Origin: Escherichia coli
GTDB lineage: Bacteria > Pseudomonadota > Gammaproteobacteria > Enterobacterales > Enterobacteriaceae
Assembly: GCF_011881725.1 (NCBI RefSeq)
Contig: NZ_JAATUR010000012.1
Location: forward strand, 34,656-98,655
Reading direction: 5' to 3'
Length of the DNA: 64,000 nt
Shown one piece after another: positions 47,458-57,366 of this stretch (position 1 is its first letter; every line of letters begins with the position of its first letter). The notes under the pieces were generated by a model that was not told where the DNA came from, did no database searches, and was given only the letters and a program-made list of their open reading frames with translations. A program made the position numbers and the translations under genes.

Positions 47458-48924
47458 TTATTTATTCTCGACGATGGGAGTCGCCTGATACCCGCCGCCC
47501 AGCGATTTCATCAACTGAATACTTTGGATCACACGGCGACTGTCCAGCATCAGTAATGACATCTCTTCGGCAAGCACCGGCAATTCGGCTTCGGTTGCCT
47601 GTAAGCGACTAGTTAAACCGCGTTTGTAGGCGGCGTCGGCGGCGCGCTGGGTGAAGCGAGTGGCTTCTACGCGTTCTGCCTGCATCTCCCGCTCGTCATT
47701 GAGCGTCTGCAGACGCGTGCCATTGACTGCAACGTCGCGCACTGCGTTTAGTACTGACTGGTTGTAACGTTCAATCATCATGTTGCTGGCGGCGCGAGTG
47801 CCTTCGAGATTGGCATTCAACCGCCCACCGTCAAACAGTGGCAATTTCAGACCCGGTATGAAGTTGAACTGGCGACTGGTTTTTTTGAATAAGGTATCCA
47901 GGTGGATAGAGTCCAGGCCGAAAAACGCTTTAATATCAAAGCTTGGGTAGAACAGCGCCCGCGCGGAGTCCACCTGATTTAATGACGCCTGAACATACCA
48001 GTGCATCGCTTGCAGATCCGGGCGTCTGGCGAGCAATTCATAAGAGAGCGTAGCCGGAATGCCGGTGGGGACTTGCGGTAATGCCACCGGCTTGATCTCC
48101 GGCATATCGCTGGCGCCTGCTCCAATCAATGCGCGCAGAGATTCTCGCGTTTCGGTAATTTGCCCTTTGACGGCGGCAATTTGTTTATCGACCGCCAGAA
48201 TCTGCGCCCGCGCGCCGTGGAAAGGCACTTGTGCTTCCAGGCCGTGCGCCACTTTGCTTTGGTGCGCCCTCACCGCGTAATCAATCACAGCGCGAGTTTG
48301 ATCTAACAGATTGAGCATCTGGTAGCTGGCCTGCATACTGTAATACAACTGCGCGACGCCGGTAGTCAGCGATAGCTCCACCGCTGCGGTTTCAGCCAGC
48401 GTCGCATTATGCGCGCCAATGGCGGCAGCAACCGCCGAGCGATGTACTCCCCATAAATCGAGATCCAATCCAGCAAACAAACCTACTGTAGCTTCGGTAT
48501 AGTACGGACCATCCATACCCAGAGCAGGCGCATCCATCGCATAGGGGCTTAAAAAGCCGTTCGCCGAAACGCGCTGACGGTTGAGCATTCCTAACGCCGC
48601 CACCTGCAATTGTGAACCGGCATCTAACAAATCAGCCTGCGATTGTGCTTTTTCTTCCCGCAGTTTCGCTTCCGCGAGAGTGTGTGAACCGTTTAGCGTC
48701 CGTTGGATCAGGACATCCAGTTGTGGGTCGTTAAACTGTTTCCACCACTGCGCCTGCGGCCAGCCGGAACTGGCCAGATGAATATCATCGGCCAGTTTGA
48801 TTTGTTCCGGTTTGAGCTGCTGATGAGGTGCAGAATCCTTACGTACCAGGGCACAGCCGGAAATCAGCGTCGCGCTGCCGAGAATGCTGCATAACAGCAG
48901 GCGTGAAAGTTGACGATTGATCAT
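47458..48924 (-). CDS. mdtP: Outer-membrane efflux lipoprotein MdtP
   Basis: TolC-like outer-membrane factor of the MdtNOP multidrug efflux system. It has 488 residues with a lipoprotein signal (SRLLLCSILGSATLISGCALV, lipobox ISGC). Two outer-membrane efflux protein repeats follow, with the typical blocks AKLREEKAQSQADLLDAG, GLDLDLWGVHRSAVAAA and SYELLARRPDLQAMHWYV. It overlaps mdtO by 4 bp. Confidence 0.95.
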   Translation of the reverse strand: MINRQLSRLLLCSILGSATLISGCALVRKDSAPHQQLKPEQIKLADDIHLASSGWPQAQWWKQFNDPQLDVLIQRTLNGSHTLAEAKLREEKAQSQADLLDAGSQLQVAALGMLNRQRVSANGFLSPYAMDAPALGMDGPYYTEATVGLFAGLDLDLWGVHRSAVAAAIGAHNATLAETAAVELSLTTGVAQLYYSMQASYQMLNLLDQTRAVIDYAVRAHQSKVAHGLEAQVPFHGARAQILAVDKQIAAVKGQITETRESLRALIGAGASDMPEIKPVALPQVPTGIPATLSYELLARRPDLQAMHWYVQASLNQVDSARALFYPSFDIKAFFGLDSIHLDTLFKKTSRQFNFIPGLKLPLFDGGRLNANLEGTRAASNMMIERYNQSVLNAVRDVAVNGTRLQTLNDEREMQAERVEATRFTQRAADAAYKRGLTSRLQATEAELPVLAEEMSLLMLDSRRVIQSIQLMKSLGGGYQATPIVENK

Positions 48925-50972
48925 TGCGTGGCTCCTTGTGCCTGTTCCGTGGCGGGCGTTAATGCCGGGGCTGTCCAGTCTGGCAAGCGGGCGAAAAGCT
49001 GGCAGACGTGTTGCTCCTGTTTTAATAAGGTGGGCAGGATGGCCTGCGAGGCGGGTGTTTCTTCGAGCGTTATCAGGGGAGAATTGCTGATGGCCGTTAC
49101 AAGGCCCGCGGCATATTTTTCCAGAGCGTCGGCAAACTGGCTTGCTCTGTCCGGTTGCAGTGCGTTATCCAGCGCCTGTGCGGAGTTCCAGGTTGCGTCC
49201 CAGGCATGAAGAATATCACGGCCCTGACGAATAACCGTTTGCGAACGTTCAACCAACAACGCGCGTTCTTCGCCATCCAGTTGACGCTCCAGCGCCACAC
49301 GTTGACACATCTCTTCGCAGGCATTAAACGCCGCATGCAGACCTATACGAATTTGCAGATAAGTGCGCAGCGCCGTGACTTCTTGCTGACGCGGGATCCG
49401 CATCAGTTTACTTAACATGCCCAGCGCGCCAGCCAGTTTTTGTGGCAGGGTACGCGCTTCACTTTCTGGCCAGACAAAGGTGTAAATCACCGCAGACACT
49501 ACAGTACCAATGATGATGCCAAAGGCGCGATCGCGAATTTCCACCAGGTCGTACACCGGGCCAAAAACGTTTTCGAGCGTGGCGAGCGCGAAGGTCACCA
49601 CCATCTGCGTGCCGATATAAGAAGAACGTTCAGAGCTGGTGGCAATCCATGCGCCCAACAGGAAAATCGGTGCCAGCACCAACAGCAATTCGACAATATT
49701 GTCCAGCCAGGGCATAACCAGTAGCGTGAATAACAGCGCCAGAATCGCGCCACAGAAAGCCCCGCCAAAACGCAGCGCCATCTTCTGGTACGAAGAACCG
49801 ACATTCGGGTTAGCGACGATCACGCAAGTCAGCATACAGGTATGAATACCTTCCCAGTCTACGCCGCTGTAAAAGGTGTAACAGATCAAACAGGCGAGCA
49901 GCGTTTTTACCGCGTAACGCATATAGTCCGGATTGGTAAAGGCATCGGGGACCATTGATGGCGGTTTGGCGGCGGGCGTTGGTGGTGTGTGCGGGTCCAT
50001 CTGACCAAGTTGTAATAGCGTCTGGCAGATATTCTCCAGGTTACATTCCCGCGCCGCCATTGCCTCATCTTCGCTAAGCCGCCAGTTGCTTTGCCAGCAC
50101 TGACCCTGTGCAATAGCGTGTTGCAGTTTGTTGATTTCCGAGGCTAATTTTTGTCGAAACTCAATGATTGCCAGCGAATCCGCAAAAGAGGCGGGATCGT
50201 AGCGATTCAGCGTCGAGTAAATGTAGGTGACCGTCGCTACGCAACTCTGCCACCATGCGCTTTTTGTTCGCCAGCCAGCGTCGTCCGCGAGGCAAAATAC
50301 GTTCAGTTTTTGCAGCGCCAACGCCTCTCTTTCAATTCGCGTTTCGGGTAGCGGTGCGAGGCTGTCCGTCAGGTGGCTAATGGCATCATCAAGCCGGTCA
50401 TTAAGGGCTTGATGCATTTGCGTAATGGCACGGCTGGGAAACCACAGTACGCCGATTAACGTCATCAATAACGTCGGGTAGAGACCAACAACGATACACC
50501 ACAGCGTTAAGCGCACGACCACTTCCGGATAGTCGAGCATGGCGGGGAAGGTTTGCCCGTAAATGGCAACAATGGCGACGGCAAAAAAGACCAGACCCAG
50601 CCGATGGGTGCGCATCATAAACATGCAGCCCATCAGGATTGGACCCGCAATGATCAGCCGGATCAGGGGCTCGCCATATGACCATTTGTAGATCAAGAAC
50701 AGGCTAGCGATCTCCAGCACTGTGGCAACCACAAACAGGATCGCCACAAATTTGGTGTAAAACGCGTTGGACTGAATGCCGTAAAACAGCACCGCTAGCG
50801 ATAACGCTACAAAGGGGATCTCGAAGGTCATTGAGATCAGAATCACCAGCAGGCAGCCCACCCAGAGCTGTACGGTCTGCGGCACGCGACCTGGCCGCCG
50901 CTCGCTTAACTCTTCATGAAAGAACGCCAGCAGCCTGACCACCGGTAATGGCAGGGAGTTGATTGCGCTCAT
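48921..50972 (-). CDS. mdtO: Efflux inner-membrane component MdtO (FUSC family)
   Basis: Inner-membrane transporter of MdtNOP, of the fusaric acid resistance/aromatic acid exporter (FUSC/ArAE) family. It has 683 residues with two membrane bundles (about 40-180 and 355-500) each followed by a cytoplasmic region; the FUSC block is GVDWEGIHTCMLTCVIVANPNVGSSYQKMALRFGGAF. In K-12, loss increases sensitivity to sulpha drugs and some dyes. It lies between mdtN and mdtP with 1 and 4 bp overlaps. Confidence 0.95.
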   Translation of the reverse strand: MSAINSLPLPVVRLLAFFHEELSERRPGRVPQTVQLWVGCLLVILISMTFEIPFVALSLAVLFYGIQSNAFYTKFVAILFVVATVLEIASLFLIYKWSYGEPLIRLIIAGPILMGCMFMMRTHRLGLVFFAVAIVAIYGQTFPAMLDYPEVVVRLTLWCIVVGLYPTLLMTLIGVLWFPSRAITQMHQALNDRLDDAISHLTDSLAPLPETRIEREALALQKLNVFCLADDAGWRTKSAWWQSCVATVTYIYSTLNRYDPASFADSLAIIEFRQKLASEINKLQHAIAQGQCWQSNWRLSEDEAMAARECNLENICQTLLQLGQMDPHTPPTPAAKPPSMVPDAFTNPDYMRYAVKTLLACLICYTFYSGVDWEGIHTCMLTCVIVANPNVGSSYQKMALRFGGAFCGAILALLFTLLVMPWLDNIVELLLVLAPIFLLGAWIATSSERSSYIGTQMVVTFALATLENVFGPVYDLVEIRDRAFGIIIGTVVSAVIYTFVWPESEARTLPQKLAGALGMLSKLMRIPRQQEVTALRTYLQIRIGLHAAFNACEEMCQRVALERQLDGEERALLVERSQTVIRQGRDILHAWDATWNSAQALDNALQPDRASQFADALEKYAAGLVTAISNSPLITLEETPASQAILPTLLKQEQHVCQLFARLPDWTAPALTPATEQAQGATQ

Positions 50973-52003
50973 TATTGCGGCTCGAGATTAGCGACTGCTG
51001 AAGCGCCGATGCGGAACATTTCCGGATCAGGTTTATCAACCATGATTTTGACCGGAAAACGCTGGGCAACGCGGACCCAGTTAATTGAACGTGACACTTT
51101 CGGCAGACCGCCCAGGACCAGGCCACCGTCATCCGGTAGCACACCGTAGCCAATGGAATCCACTTTGCCTTCGAAAGTTTTGCCGCTGTCACTCATCAAG
51201 CGAATTGTCGCAGGCGTACCGGCATGAATGTTTTTCAAATCGGTTTCGCGGAAGTTAGCGATAACGTACCAGTGACGAGTGTCGATTAGCGTGAAAATAG
51301 GGCGCATTGCGGAGGCAAACTGGCCGACGGAAGTCTTCAGGGAAATGACACGACCATCAAACGGCGCACGTACTGTTGCCATTTCCAGATGCAGTTTGGT
51401 CAGCGCGATATCAGCTTCAACAGCCGCACGTTGCGCGACCAGTGCATCGACGCCGCTGACGGCGCTGGCGGCTGACTGAGCTTGTAACAATACGGCATTA
51501 AGATCCGCTTCTGCCGCACGCTGTGCGGTTCTCGCACGGTCAACATCTTCCGCAGAGACAAAACCTTCCTTCAGCAGCGGCTCGGTACGGCGCAATGTAT
51601 CGCTGGCCTGTTTGGCGGCGGCACGGGCTTTTTCTACCGTGGCGTTAACTGAGTCGGCACCAAACTGTTGGGCGTCAACACTACGCTGGGTGAGCATAAT
51701 CTGCTTATCCAGTGCGGCGAGGGAGGCTTCGGCTTTCGCCAGGTTGGCTTCGTACGGGCGTGGATCGATGCGGAACAGTAAATCGCCCTGTTTAACCGCC
51801 TGGTTGTCGGTGACCGCCAGTTCCACAATGCGACCACTGACTTCCGGTACCACATCAATAGTGTCGGCTGACGCGTAAGCGTCGTTAGTGGATGGCGCAC
51901 TGTCTACGCGCCAGATAACGAAAACAAGGGCAACCAGCGCCAGCGCAATCACTAACAGAGCAGGGAATTTACTGCGAGGAGCTTTTTTCGGCGTACTTTC
52001 CAT
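50972..52003 (-). CDS. mdtN: Efflux periplasmic adaptor MdtN
   Basis: Membrane-fusion (HlyD/EmrA-like) adaptor joining MdtO to MdtP. It has 343 residues: one N-terminal TM (about 13-32), the biotinyl-lipoyl half NDAYASADTIDVVPEVSGRIVELAVTDNQAVKQGDLLFRID, a coiled-coil hairpin (about 95-190) and the returning lipoyl half ATVRAPFDGRVISLKTSVGQFA. It is translated just before mdtO. Confidence 0.95.
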   Translation of the reverse strand: MESTPKKAPRSKFPALLVIALALVALVFVIWRVDSAPSTNDAYASADTIDVVPEVSGRIVELAVTDNQAVKQGDLLFRIDPRPYEANLAKAEASLAALDKQIMLTQRSVDAQQFGADSVNATVEKARAAAKQASDTLRRTEPLLKEGFVSAEDVDRARTAQRAAEADLNAVLLQAQSAASAVSGVDALVAQRAAVEADIALTKLHLEMATVRAPFDGRVISLKTSVGQFASAMRPIFTLIDTRHWYVIANFRETDLKNIHAGTPATIRLMSDSGKTFEGKVDSIGYGVLPDDGGLVLGGLPKVSRSINWVRVAQRFPVKIMVDKPDPEMFRIGASAVANLEPQ

Positions 52004-52021
52004 TAGCGCGTCTCAAATAGA

Positions 52022-52297
52022 TTAGAAAAATGCCAGCCAGAACAGCATGGCGTAGAGAGCAAAAAGGGCGGTATAAATAATTCCGACAAATGCCAGATTA
52101 ATATTTGCCCGTTGAATAATTTGTCTCGTGATGAGCGTTAAAATAAGACTGGCAATAGCGCAGAAAAACCAGCTGGGATAATAAGCGCCGATCACCGGGA
52201 TCGCCGGAGATAATGAGCATCCCGAAATCATAAAGACGGGAATTATCCCAGCTGCTTTTTTGAGTTGCATCGCCATGCGAGAGAGAACTGTTGGCAT
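52022..52297 (-). CDS. ytcA: Small membrane lipoprotein YtcA
   Basis: 91-residue protein heading the mdtNOP cluster, function unknown. The start at PTVLSRMAMQLKK is chosen because it gives the K-12 length and a lipoprotein signal (AGIIPVFMISGC, lipobox ISGC). Two more hydrophobic segments follow (about 40-58 and 68-90), the DUF1656/YtcA pattern. Found with FUSC-type efflux operons, so an accessory part of MdtNOP is plausible. mdtN follows after 18 bp. Confidence 0.9.
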   Translation of the reverse strand: MPTVLSRMAMQLKKAAGIIPVFMISGCSLSPAIPVIGAYYPSWFFCAIASLILTLITRQIIQRANINLAFVGIIYTALFALYAMLFWLAFF

Positions 52298-52468
52298 ATT
52301 AAATACATCCTGTCTGCTGCGAACAATATCTGTAGTGAATATCAATATCCATTGAAGGCGTCAGTATGGCTATTTTCTTGATGAATAAAAATAGCTTTAT
52401 TTAGCTACCGCATTCATAACTTATATATTTTATGTATTAATTTTCTGTATATATTTTTAATGTAAATG

Positions 52469-52500
52469 CTTTTGGGGGCTTAAGCGCCCCCAAAAGGGAG
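52469..52500 (-). terminator. Terminator of yjcS
   Basis: Stem cttttgggggc / gcccccaaaag, followed on the minus strand by a T-containing tail (catttacatt). Confidence 0.75.
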
Positions 52501-52505
52501 CGGCA

Positions 52506-54491
52506 TTAATTCGGGGTTACAATATTCACCCACAAATCGAAATTATCCAGACAGGCGACAATTTCTTCCAGTTTCGCACCATTGCCGATAATTTTGACTT
52601 TCTTCGCTTTCACCAGATCTGCCATTTTCGCTTGCCCGGTCAGCACGGCGTGCAGATCGTCGCGGCTGATATAGAAAGAGGCGTTGGCATCCGATTGCAG
52701 CGTATGACGGTAGTTCAGCACGCTGTCATTGAGTGTCAGGTTGAGGTTATCGCCGTTGCTCAAGTTGAAGTTCAGGCTGATGTCCTTTCCTGTGGCTTTT
52801 TCGCTGTCGAGGCGAACAGCCATATAGTCGAACAACATCTCAACGGACATCCCGCGGATAGTGTCAGCAGAGTCGGTAGCGCCGTGGCTGAACTTACGCA
52901 CCCCTTCGCGCAACTCTTTCGCGCCGGTCAGGTAGAATCCGCGCCAGGTGGCGGATTCGGCTTGATAGCCAAGCTGTTCAAAGTTATTCGCTTGCAGATT
53001 TTTCGCTACCTGGTCACCCGGATTGGCGGCAATTACTTGTTTCAGTAATTCAGCCGACCAGCGGTAATCCCCTTGCTTGTTCGCTTCTTGCGCCAGGTTG
53101 ATGACACGAGCGGAACCACCCAACGCCTGCACATAACGTTTGCCCATCTCCACCTGACCATACGGATGAAGGTTCGCCGGGTTGCCATCGTAGTAGCCGA
53201 GATAGAAGTTATACACCGCACGGGCGTTGTGGCTGACAGAACCGTAGTAGCCGCGGCTGGCCCAGTTATTGGCAAGTGCTGGCGGCAGCTTAATCATGTC
53301 GCCGATTTCATTCATGGTGTAGCCCTGGTTTGCCAGGTGCAGGGTTTGATCGTGAATGTACTTGATGGTATCGCGATATTTACCAATATAATCATTGATA
53401 TGTTTATTGCCCCATACCGGCCAGGTGTGTGGCATGAACAGCACTTCCGCTTCGTTACCCCACATATCCAACGTTTCGTTCAGGTACTCGGTCCACTTGC
53501 TGGTATCGCGGGTTTTCGCGCCGCGCAGGGTGTAGAAGTTGTGCAGGGTATGAGTGGCGTTCTCGGCGGTACACAGAGCTTTCAGGGCCGGAATATAGAA
53601 GTGCATTTCGGCTGGCGCTTCGCTACCTGGGGTCATCAGGAAGTCAAACTCCAGACCGTCGATAACCAGCTTCTCGCCAGTTTTGGTAATGGTTTTGGTC
53701 GGGGCGATAATCGTTGGATTACCTGTGGCGATCGTCACACCCAGACCATTGCCAACGTTGCCCTGGGCATTGTGCGGTAGCAGCAGGCCGTATGAGTAAA
53801 GCGCGCGGCGGCTCATGATGTTGCCCGCCAGCACGTTTTCACTGATGGCTTCTTCCATAAAACCTGCAGGCGCAATGATTTGCACTTTGCCAGACTTCAC
53901 ATCGTCTTCAGAAACAACGCCTTTTACGCCACCGTAGTGATCGGTATGGCTATGGGTGTAGATGACAGCAACCACAGGTTTATGTGGGCGATTCTGATAA
54001 TAGAGATCAAGGCTGGCTTTTGCCGCATTGGCGGTCACCAGCGGGTCGATAACGATAATACCGGTATCACCTTCGATAAAGGTGATGTTGGAAACGTCCT
54101 GGCCGCGCACCTGATACATTTTGTCGGTGACTTTAAACAGGCCGGAAATACCGTTTAACTGTGACTGGCGCCACAGGCTGGGGTTAACGGTTTCGGGGGC
54201 GGTGGCGTTGATATCGAATTTATAATCTTCTGCCCGATAATACGCTTTACCGTTGGCATCACGCAGAATACCTTCATCTTTTAGTGGCGCGATAAACCCT
54301 CTCTGCGCGTCTTCAAAGTCCTGACGATCGCTAAACGGCAGTGATTTTGCGTAATTCTGGTTAATTTGCTGGGTATATTGGGAGGCGGCTTTCGCTTCTT
54401 CTTTTGCGTAAGCGGTATTTACCATCATGCCGCTGGCGGCGGCTAGTGCAATAACAATCCTGCTCAAACGGAATAACCGAGAGTTATTCAT
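52506..54491 (-). CDS. yjcS: Linear primary-alkylsulfatase-family protein YjcS
   Basis: Metallo-beta-lactamase-fold alkyl sulfatase (SdsA1 type) with a C-terminal SCP2-like domain, predicted periplasmic. ATG 54491 gives 661 residues, as in K-12, with signal peptide ([24 protein letters not shown]). The zinc motif [10 protein letters not shown] (about 178-187) and [10 protein letters not shown] are present; the SCP2 domain (about 535-655) ends [11 protein letters not shown]. It differs from K-12 at many scattered sites as I recall. Natural substrate is not established. Confidence 0.92.
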   Translation of the reverse strand: MNNSRLFRLSRIVIALAAASGMMVNTAYAKEEAKAASQYTQQINQNYAKSLPFSDRQDFEDAQRGFIAPLKDEGILRDANGKAYYRAEDYKFDINATAPETVNPSLWRQSQLNGISGLFKVTDKMYQVRGQDVSNITFIEGDTGIIVIDPLVTANAAKASLDLYYQNRPHKPVVAVIYTHSHTDHYGGVKGVVSEDDVKSGKVQIIAPAGFMEEAISENVLAGNIMSRRALYSYGLLLPHNAQGNVGNGLGVTIATGNPTIIAPTKTITKTGEKLVIDGLEFDFLMTPGSEAPAEMHFYIPALKALCTAENATHTLHNFYTLRGAKTRDTSKWTEYLNETLDMWGNEAEVLFMPHTWPVWGNKHINDYIGKYRDTIKYIHDQTLHLANQGYTMNEIGDMIKLPPALANNWASRGYYGSVSHNARAVYNFYLGYYDGNPANLHPYGQVEMGKRYVQALGGSARVINLAQEANKQGDYRWSAELLKQVIAANPGDQVAKNLQANNFEQLGYQAESATWRGFYLTGAKELREGVRKFSHGATDSADTIRGMSVEMLFDYMAVRLDSEKATGKDISLNFNLSNGDNLNLTLNDSVLNYRHTLQSDANASFYISRDDLHAVLTGQAKMADLVKAKKVKIIGNGAKLEEIVACLDNFDLWVNIVTPN

Positions 54492-54766
54492 ATAAATCTC
54501 CATTTATCATTTATGTCGTAAATATGTAATCCATGCAAAATACGTCATTTAAAGCTGGCGTTATCATAATGGGTAAACTTCGACATTAATAAGCGCTAGT
54601 GTGAGCTAAATACGCTATTTTATTAGGCATTTGTGCTGAGGAGGGGAATCAGTGCTAGTATTATTTTGTCTGTAAATAATACAACGTGTTTTATTATTAT
54701 ATTATATATATTAATGCTCATGTCGTTAGCACAGCGGGATGTTACGCTACTGTGCCAACGCTTTAT

Positions 54767-55696
54767 TTATGGGGAATTAGTGCAGGGCTGCGTCAAAAAA
54801 CGGTGATATGCCAATATCTCTGCGCCCTGTGCACCATTGAAATCAGAAGACGAGGCGGCAATAAAGCGTACGGCCTGATGCGGCAGTGGACGGCGCAGGT
54901 ACGTTTGGGTCATGGCTATGAGAGTTTTGCGTGGGAAGGCGGGCATATCCATCACGCCACCGCCCAGAATTACTGCATCGGGATCGAAGAGATTAATGCT
55001 GGTGGCAATAGCCCGAGCCGCGCTTTTCAGCAGGTTCTGGACGAAAGGGATGTTTCCCGCATGGACGAACAAATCGCCCAACACATAATTTCGGGGCTGT
55101 TGTTCGTACCAGCGTCTCAGTGCCATTCCAGAGCAAATTGTCTCCAGGCATCCGGGATTGCCACACGCACAGAGTTGGGTCATATCCCCCTGTGGAATAT
55201 GGCCCAGTTCGCCTGCCACGCCGTGTGCGCCAGTCCAGGGCGCACCGTTCATCCACACTGCGAACCCCATGCCTGTACCGAGATAGGCCGCCAGAACCTG
55301 CTGTTGCGTGAGGCGGTTTTCTACGACGTCCCACGACAGTTGCAGGTTAACGTCGCGGGAAAACTCAACTGGACAATTCAGCTTATCTTCGAGTTTACCC
55401 GCGAGATCATATAAATCCGCCGCGGCTAATGGCAGGTTAGGCGTAGAGATAATGGTGCGTTTATCTTTGCTGACTAATGCCGGAAATCCCATCACCAGAC
55501 CATGACAATAAGCGTTAAAGTGCCTGAGTTGCTTGTCGATCATTCCGCCGATGCCTGACACCAGGCCAGAAGCGATCACTTCTGCGGTCAGCATTTTTTC
55601 GCAGTGTAGCGTTTCACCCTCTGCTGTCCGCAGGCAAAAACGGATATGCGTTGCCCCCATATCCACGCCTGCTACGACGTTATGCTGTTTTTGCAT
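54767..55696 (-). CDS. alsK: D-allose kinase AlsK
   Basis: ROK-family sugar kinase that phosphorylates D-allose to allose-6-phosphate. It has 309 residues. N-terminal ATP motif [16 protein letters not shown], sugar site [21 protein letters not shown], and the ROK zinc site [15 protein letters not shown] are visible. It is the last gene of the allose operon and overlaps alsE by 17 bp. Confidence 0.95.
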   Translation of the reverse strand: MQKQHNVVAGVDMGATHIRFCLRTAEGETLHCEKMLTAEVIASGLVSGIGGMIDKQLRHFNAYCHGLVMGFPALVSKDKRTIISTPNLPLAAADLYDLAGKLEDKLNCPVEFSRDVNLQLSWDVVENRLTQQQVLAAYLGTGMGFAVWMNGAPWTGAHGVAGELGHIPQGDMTQLCACGNPGCLETICSGMALRRWYEQQPRNYVLGDLFVHAGNIPFVQNLLKSAARAIATSINLFDPDAVILGGGVMDMPAFPRKTLIAMTQTYLRRPLPHQAVRFIAASSSDFNGAQGAEILAYHRFLTQPCTNSP

Positions 55697-56375
55697 GAGG
55701 TTGTACCTCGCTTTTCGCAGCCAGAATCTGTGCTGCCATCACTTTCCATGCGTCGTCGATATTCTCTGCATGATTGAAAAGTCCGGAGGTGCCGACGATA
55801 AAGACATCCGCCCCGGCAGCCATCAGTTTTTCGTAAGTTGCCTGGTTGCAGGAACCGTCCACCTCAATTTCATATTCCAGGCCCTCTCGTTCACGCCATG
55901 CCTTCAGTTCGGCAATTTTATCCAGCATTTCCGGAATAAACGGTTGTCCCGCAAAGCCAGGATCGACTGTCATGACCGTAATTTTATCGGCTTTATGGAT
56001 ATAGTATTTCATTGCGTCAACGGGTGTTTCTGGGTTAAGAATCAGTCCCACTTTCATGCCATGCCGGCGGATTTCGTCAATCAGACGGAAGGCCTGACCG
56101 TTGATGGTTTCCGGATGCAGAGTGATGAAATCTGCTCCCGCGAGCGCCAGTTGAGCAATGTAATCCTGCGGACGCGTTACCATCAGATGGCAGTCGAGCG
56201 GTTTACTCGCCAGTTTTTTTACCTGGCTTACGAAGAACGGTGAGAGCGTCAGATTCGGCACAAAATGGCCGTCCATAATGTCGATGTGAAAGTAATCGGC
56301 ATGGCTGTCGATAAATTCGATCTGTTCTTTAAATTTCAGCAGATCCATACACATTAACGAGGGGGAGATTTTCAT
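55680..56375 (-). CDS. alsE: D-allulose-6-phosphate 3-epimerase AlsE
   Basis: TIM-barrel epimerase (ribulose-phosphate 3-epimerase family) that converts allulose-6-phosphate to fructose-6-phosphate. ATG 56375, behind AGGAATTGAAC, gives 231 residues. Motifs: [47 protein letters not shown] and IEVDGSC, carrying metal and acid-base residues. alsC is 10 bp upstream; alsK overlaps. Confidence 0.96.
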   Translation of the reverse strand: MKISPSLMCMDLLKFKEQIEFIDSHADYFHIDIMDGHFVPNLTLSPFFVSQVKKLASKPLDCHLMVTRPQDYIAQLALAGADFITLHPETINGQAFRLIDEIRRHGMKVGLILNPETPVDAMKYYIHKADKITVMTVDPGFAGQPFIPEMLDKIAELKAWREREGLEYEIEVDGSCNQATYEKLMAAGADVFIVGTSGLFNHAENIDDAWKVMAAQILAAKSEVQPHAKTA

Positions 56376-56385
56376 GTTCAATTCC

Positions 56386-57366
56386 TTACTTACTGATAAG
56401 ACGGTCAAGGGCGACAGCCGCGATAATTAATCCGCCCATTACCACCAGTTGGTAATAGGTTTGTACCTGCAGAATATTCAGACCGTTGTTGATGGTGCCG
56501 ATGATCAGACCGCCAATCACCACCGAGAAAATACGCCCCTTGCCGCCAAAGAAGCTGGTGCCGCCAATGATGGCGCTGGCAATGGCATAGGTTTCAAAAC
56601 CCATACCGGCAAGTGGTTCTGCGGCTCCAAGTCGTGCCGTGGAGACGACGCCTGCCAGTCCCGCACAAACACCGGAAATGATAAACACCACCAGGATGTG
56701 AAATTTCACGTCAATCCCGGAATAGAACGCCGAGTTTTTGTTGCCGCCCAGTGCGTAGATGTTGCGCCCGAGGCGCATACGGGTGGTGAGAAACCAGAGG
56801 ATCATTGCCACGATCAGCGAGAAGATGACAGGTACTGGTATACCTGCCACGCTGGCGGCGAAGAAGTTTACGAAGTCAAACGAGAAGCCGTATACCGAGT
56901 TAGCATCGGATATCACCAGCGTGATCCCTCGGAAAATTGCGTTGGTACCAAGGGTGATAATGAACGGGTGTAGCCCCGTCCAGTTGACCAGACAGCCGTT
57001 AATTGCCCCCAGTGCGCCGCCAACAAGAACACCGCCAATCAGCGCCGCGAGCAACGGATCGACGCCTGCCAGCATCAGTTTTGCAGTTACCATACCGGAA
57101 AGCGCCAGAATCGCGCCAACTGAGAGGTCGATACCGGCGACCAGGATAGCGAAAAACTCGCCCATGCCGATCAGTACTGTCACGGAGCTTTGAACAAAAA
57201 TCTGGGTAATGTTGTTGGTGGTCAGAAAATATTCTGGCGACAGCGAACCAAAGATGGCGACGATGATCGCCAGGATAAAAAAAGTACCGTATTTATCCCA
57301 GAACAGCGCAAAGTTGAACGGGTTCTTTTCGCTCGCTTCGCTTTTTACTCTTGTGGTAATGCCCAT
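56386..57366 (-). CDS. alsC: D-allose ABC transporter permease AlsC
   Basis: Inner-membrane permease of the allose importer, RbsC type, 326 residues with about 8-10 transmembrane segments. Blocks SSVTVLIGMGEFFAILVAGIDLSVGAILAL and AIASAIIGGTSFFGGKGRIFSVVIGGLIIGTINNGLN (the EAA-like loop) are typical. It overlaps alsA by 22 bp. Confidence 0.96.
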   Translation of the reverse strand: MGITTRVKSEASEKNPFNFALFWDKYGTFFILAIIVAIFGSLSPEYFLTTNNITQIFVQSSVTVLIGMGEFFAILVAGIDLSVGAILALSGMVTAKLMLAGVDPLLAALIGGVLVGGALGAINGCLVNWTGLHPFIITLGTNAIFRGITLVISDANSVYGFSFDFVNFFAASVAGIPVPVIFSLIVAMILWFLTTRMRLGRNIYALGGNKNSAFYSGIDVKFHILVVFIISGVCAGLAGVVSTARLGAAEPLAGMGFETYAIASAIIGGTSFFGGKGRIFSVVIGGLIIGTINNGLNILQVQTYYQLVVMGGLIIAAVALDRLISK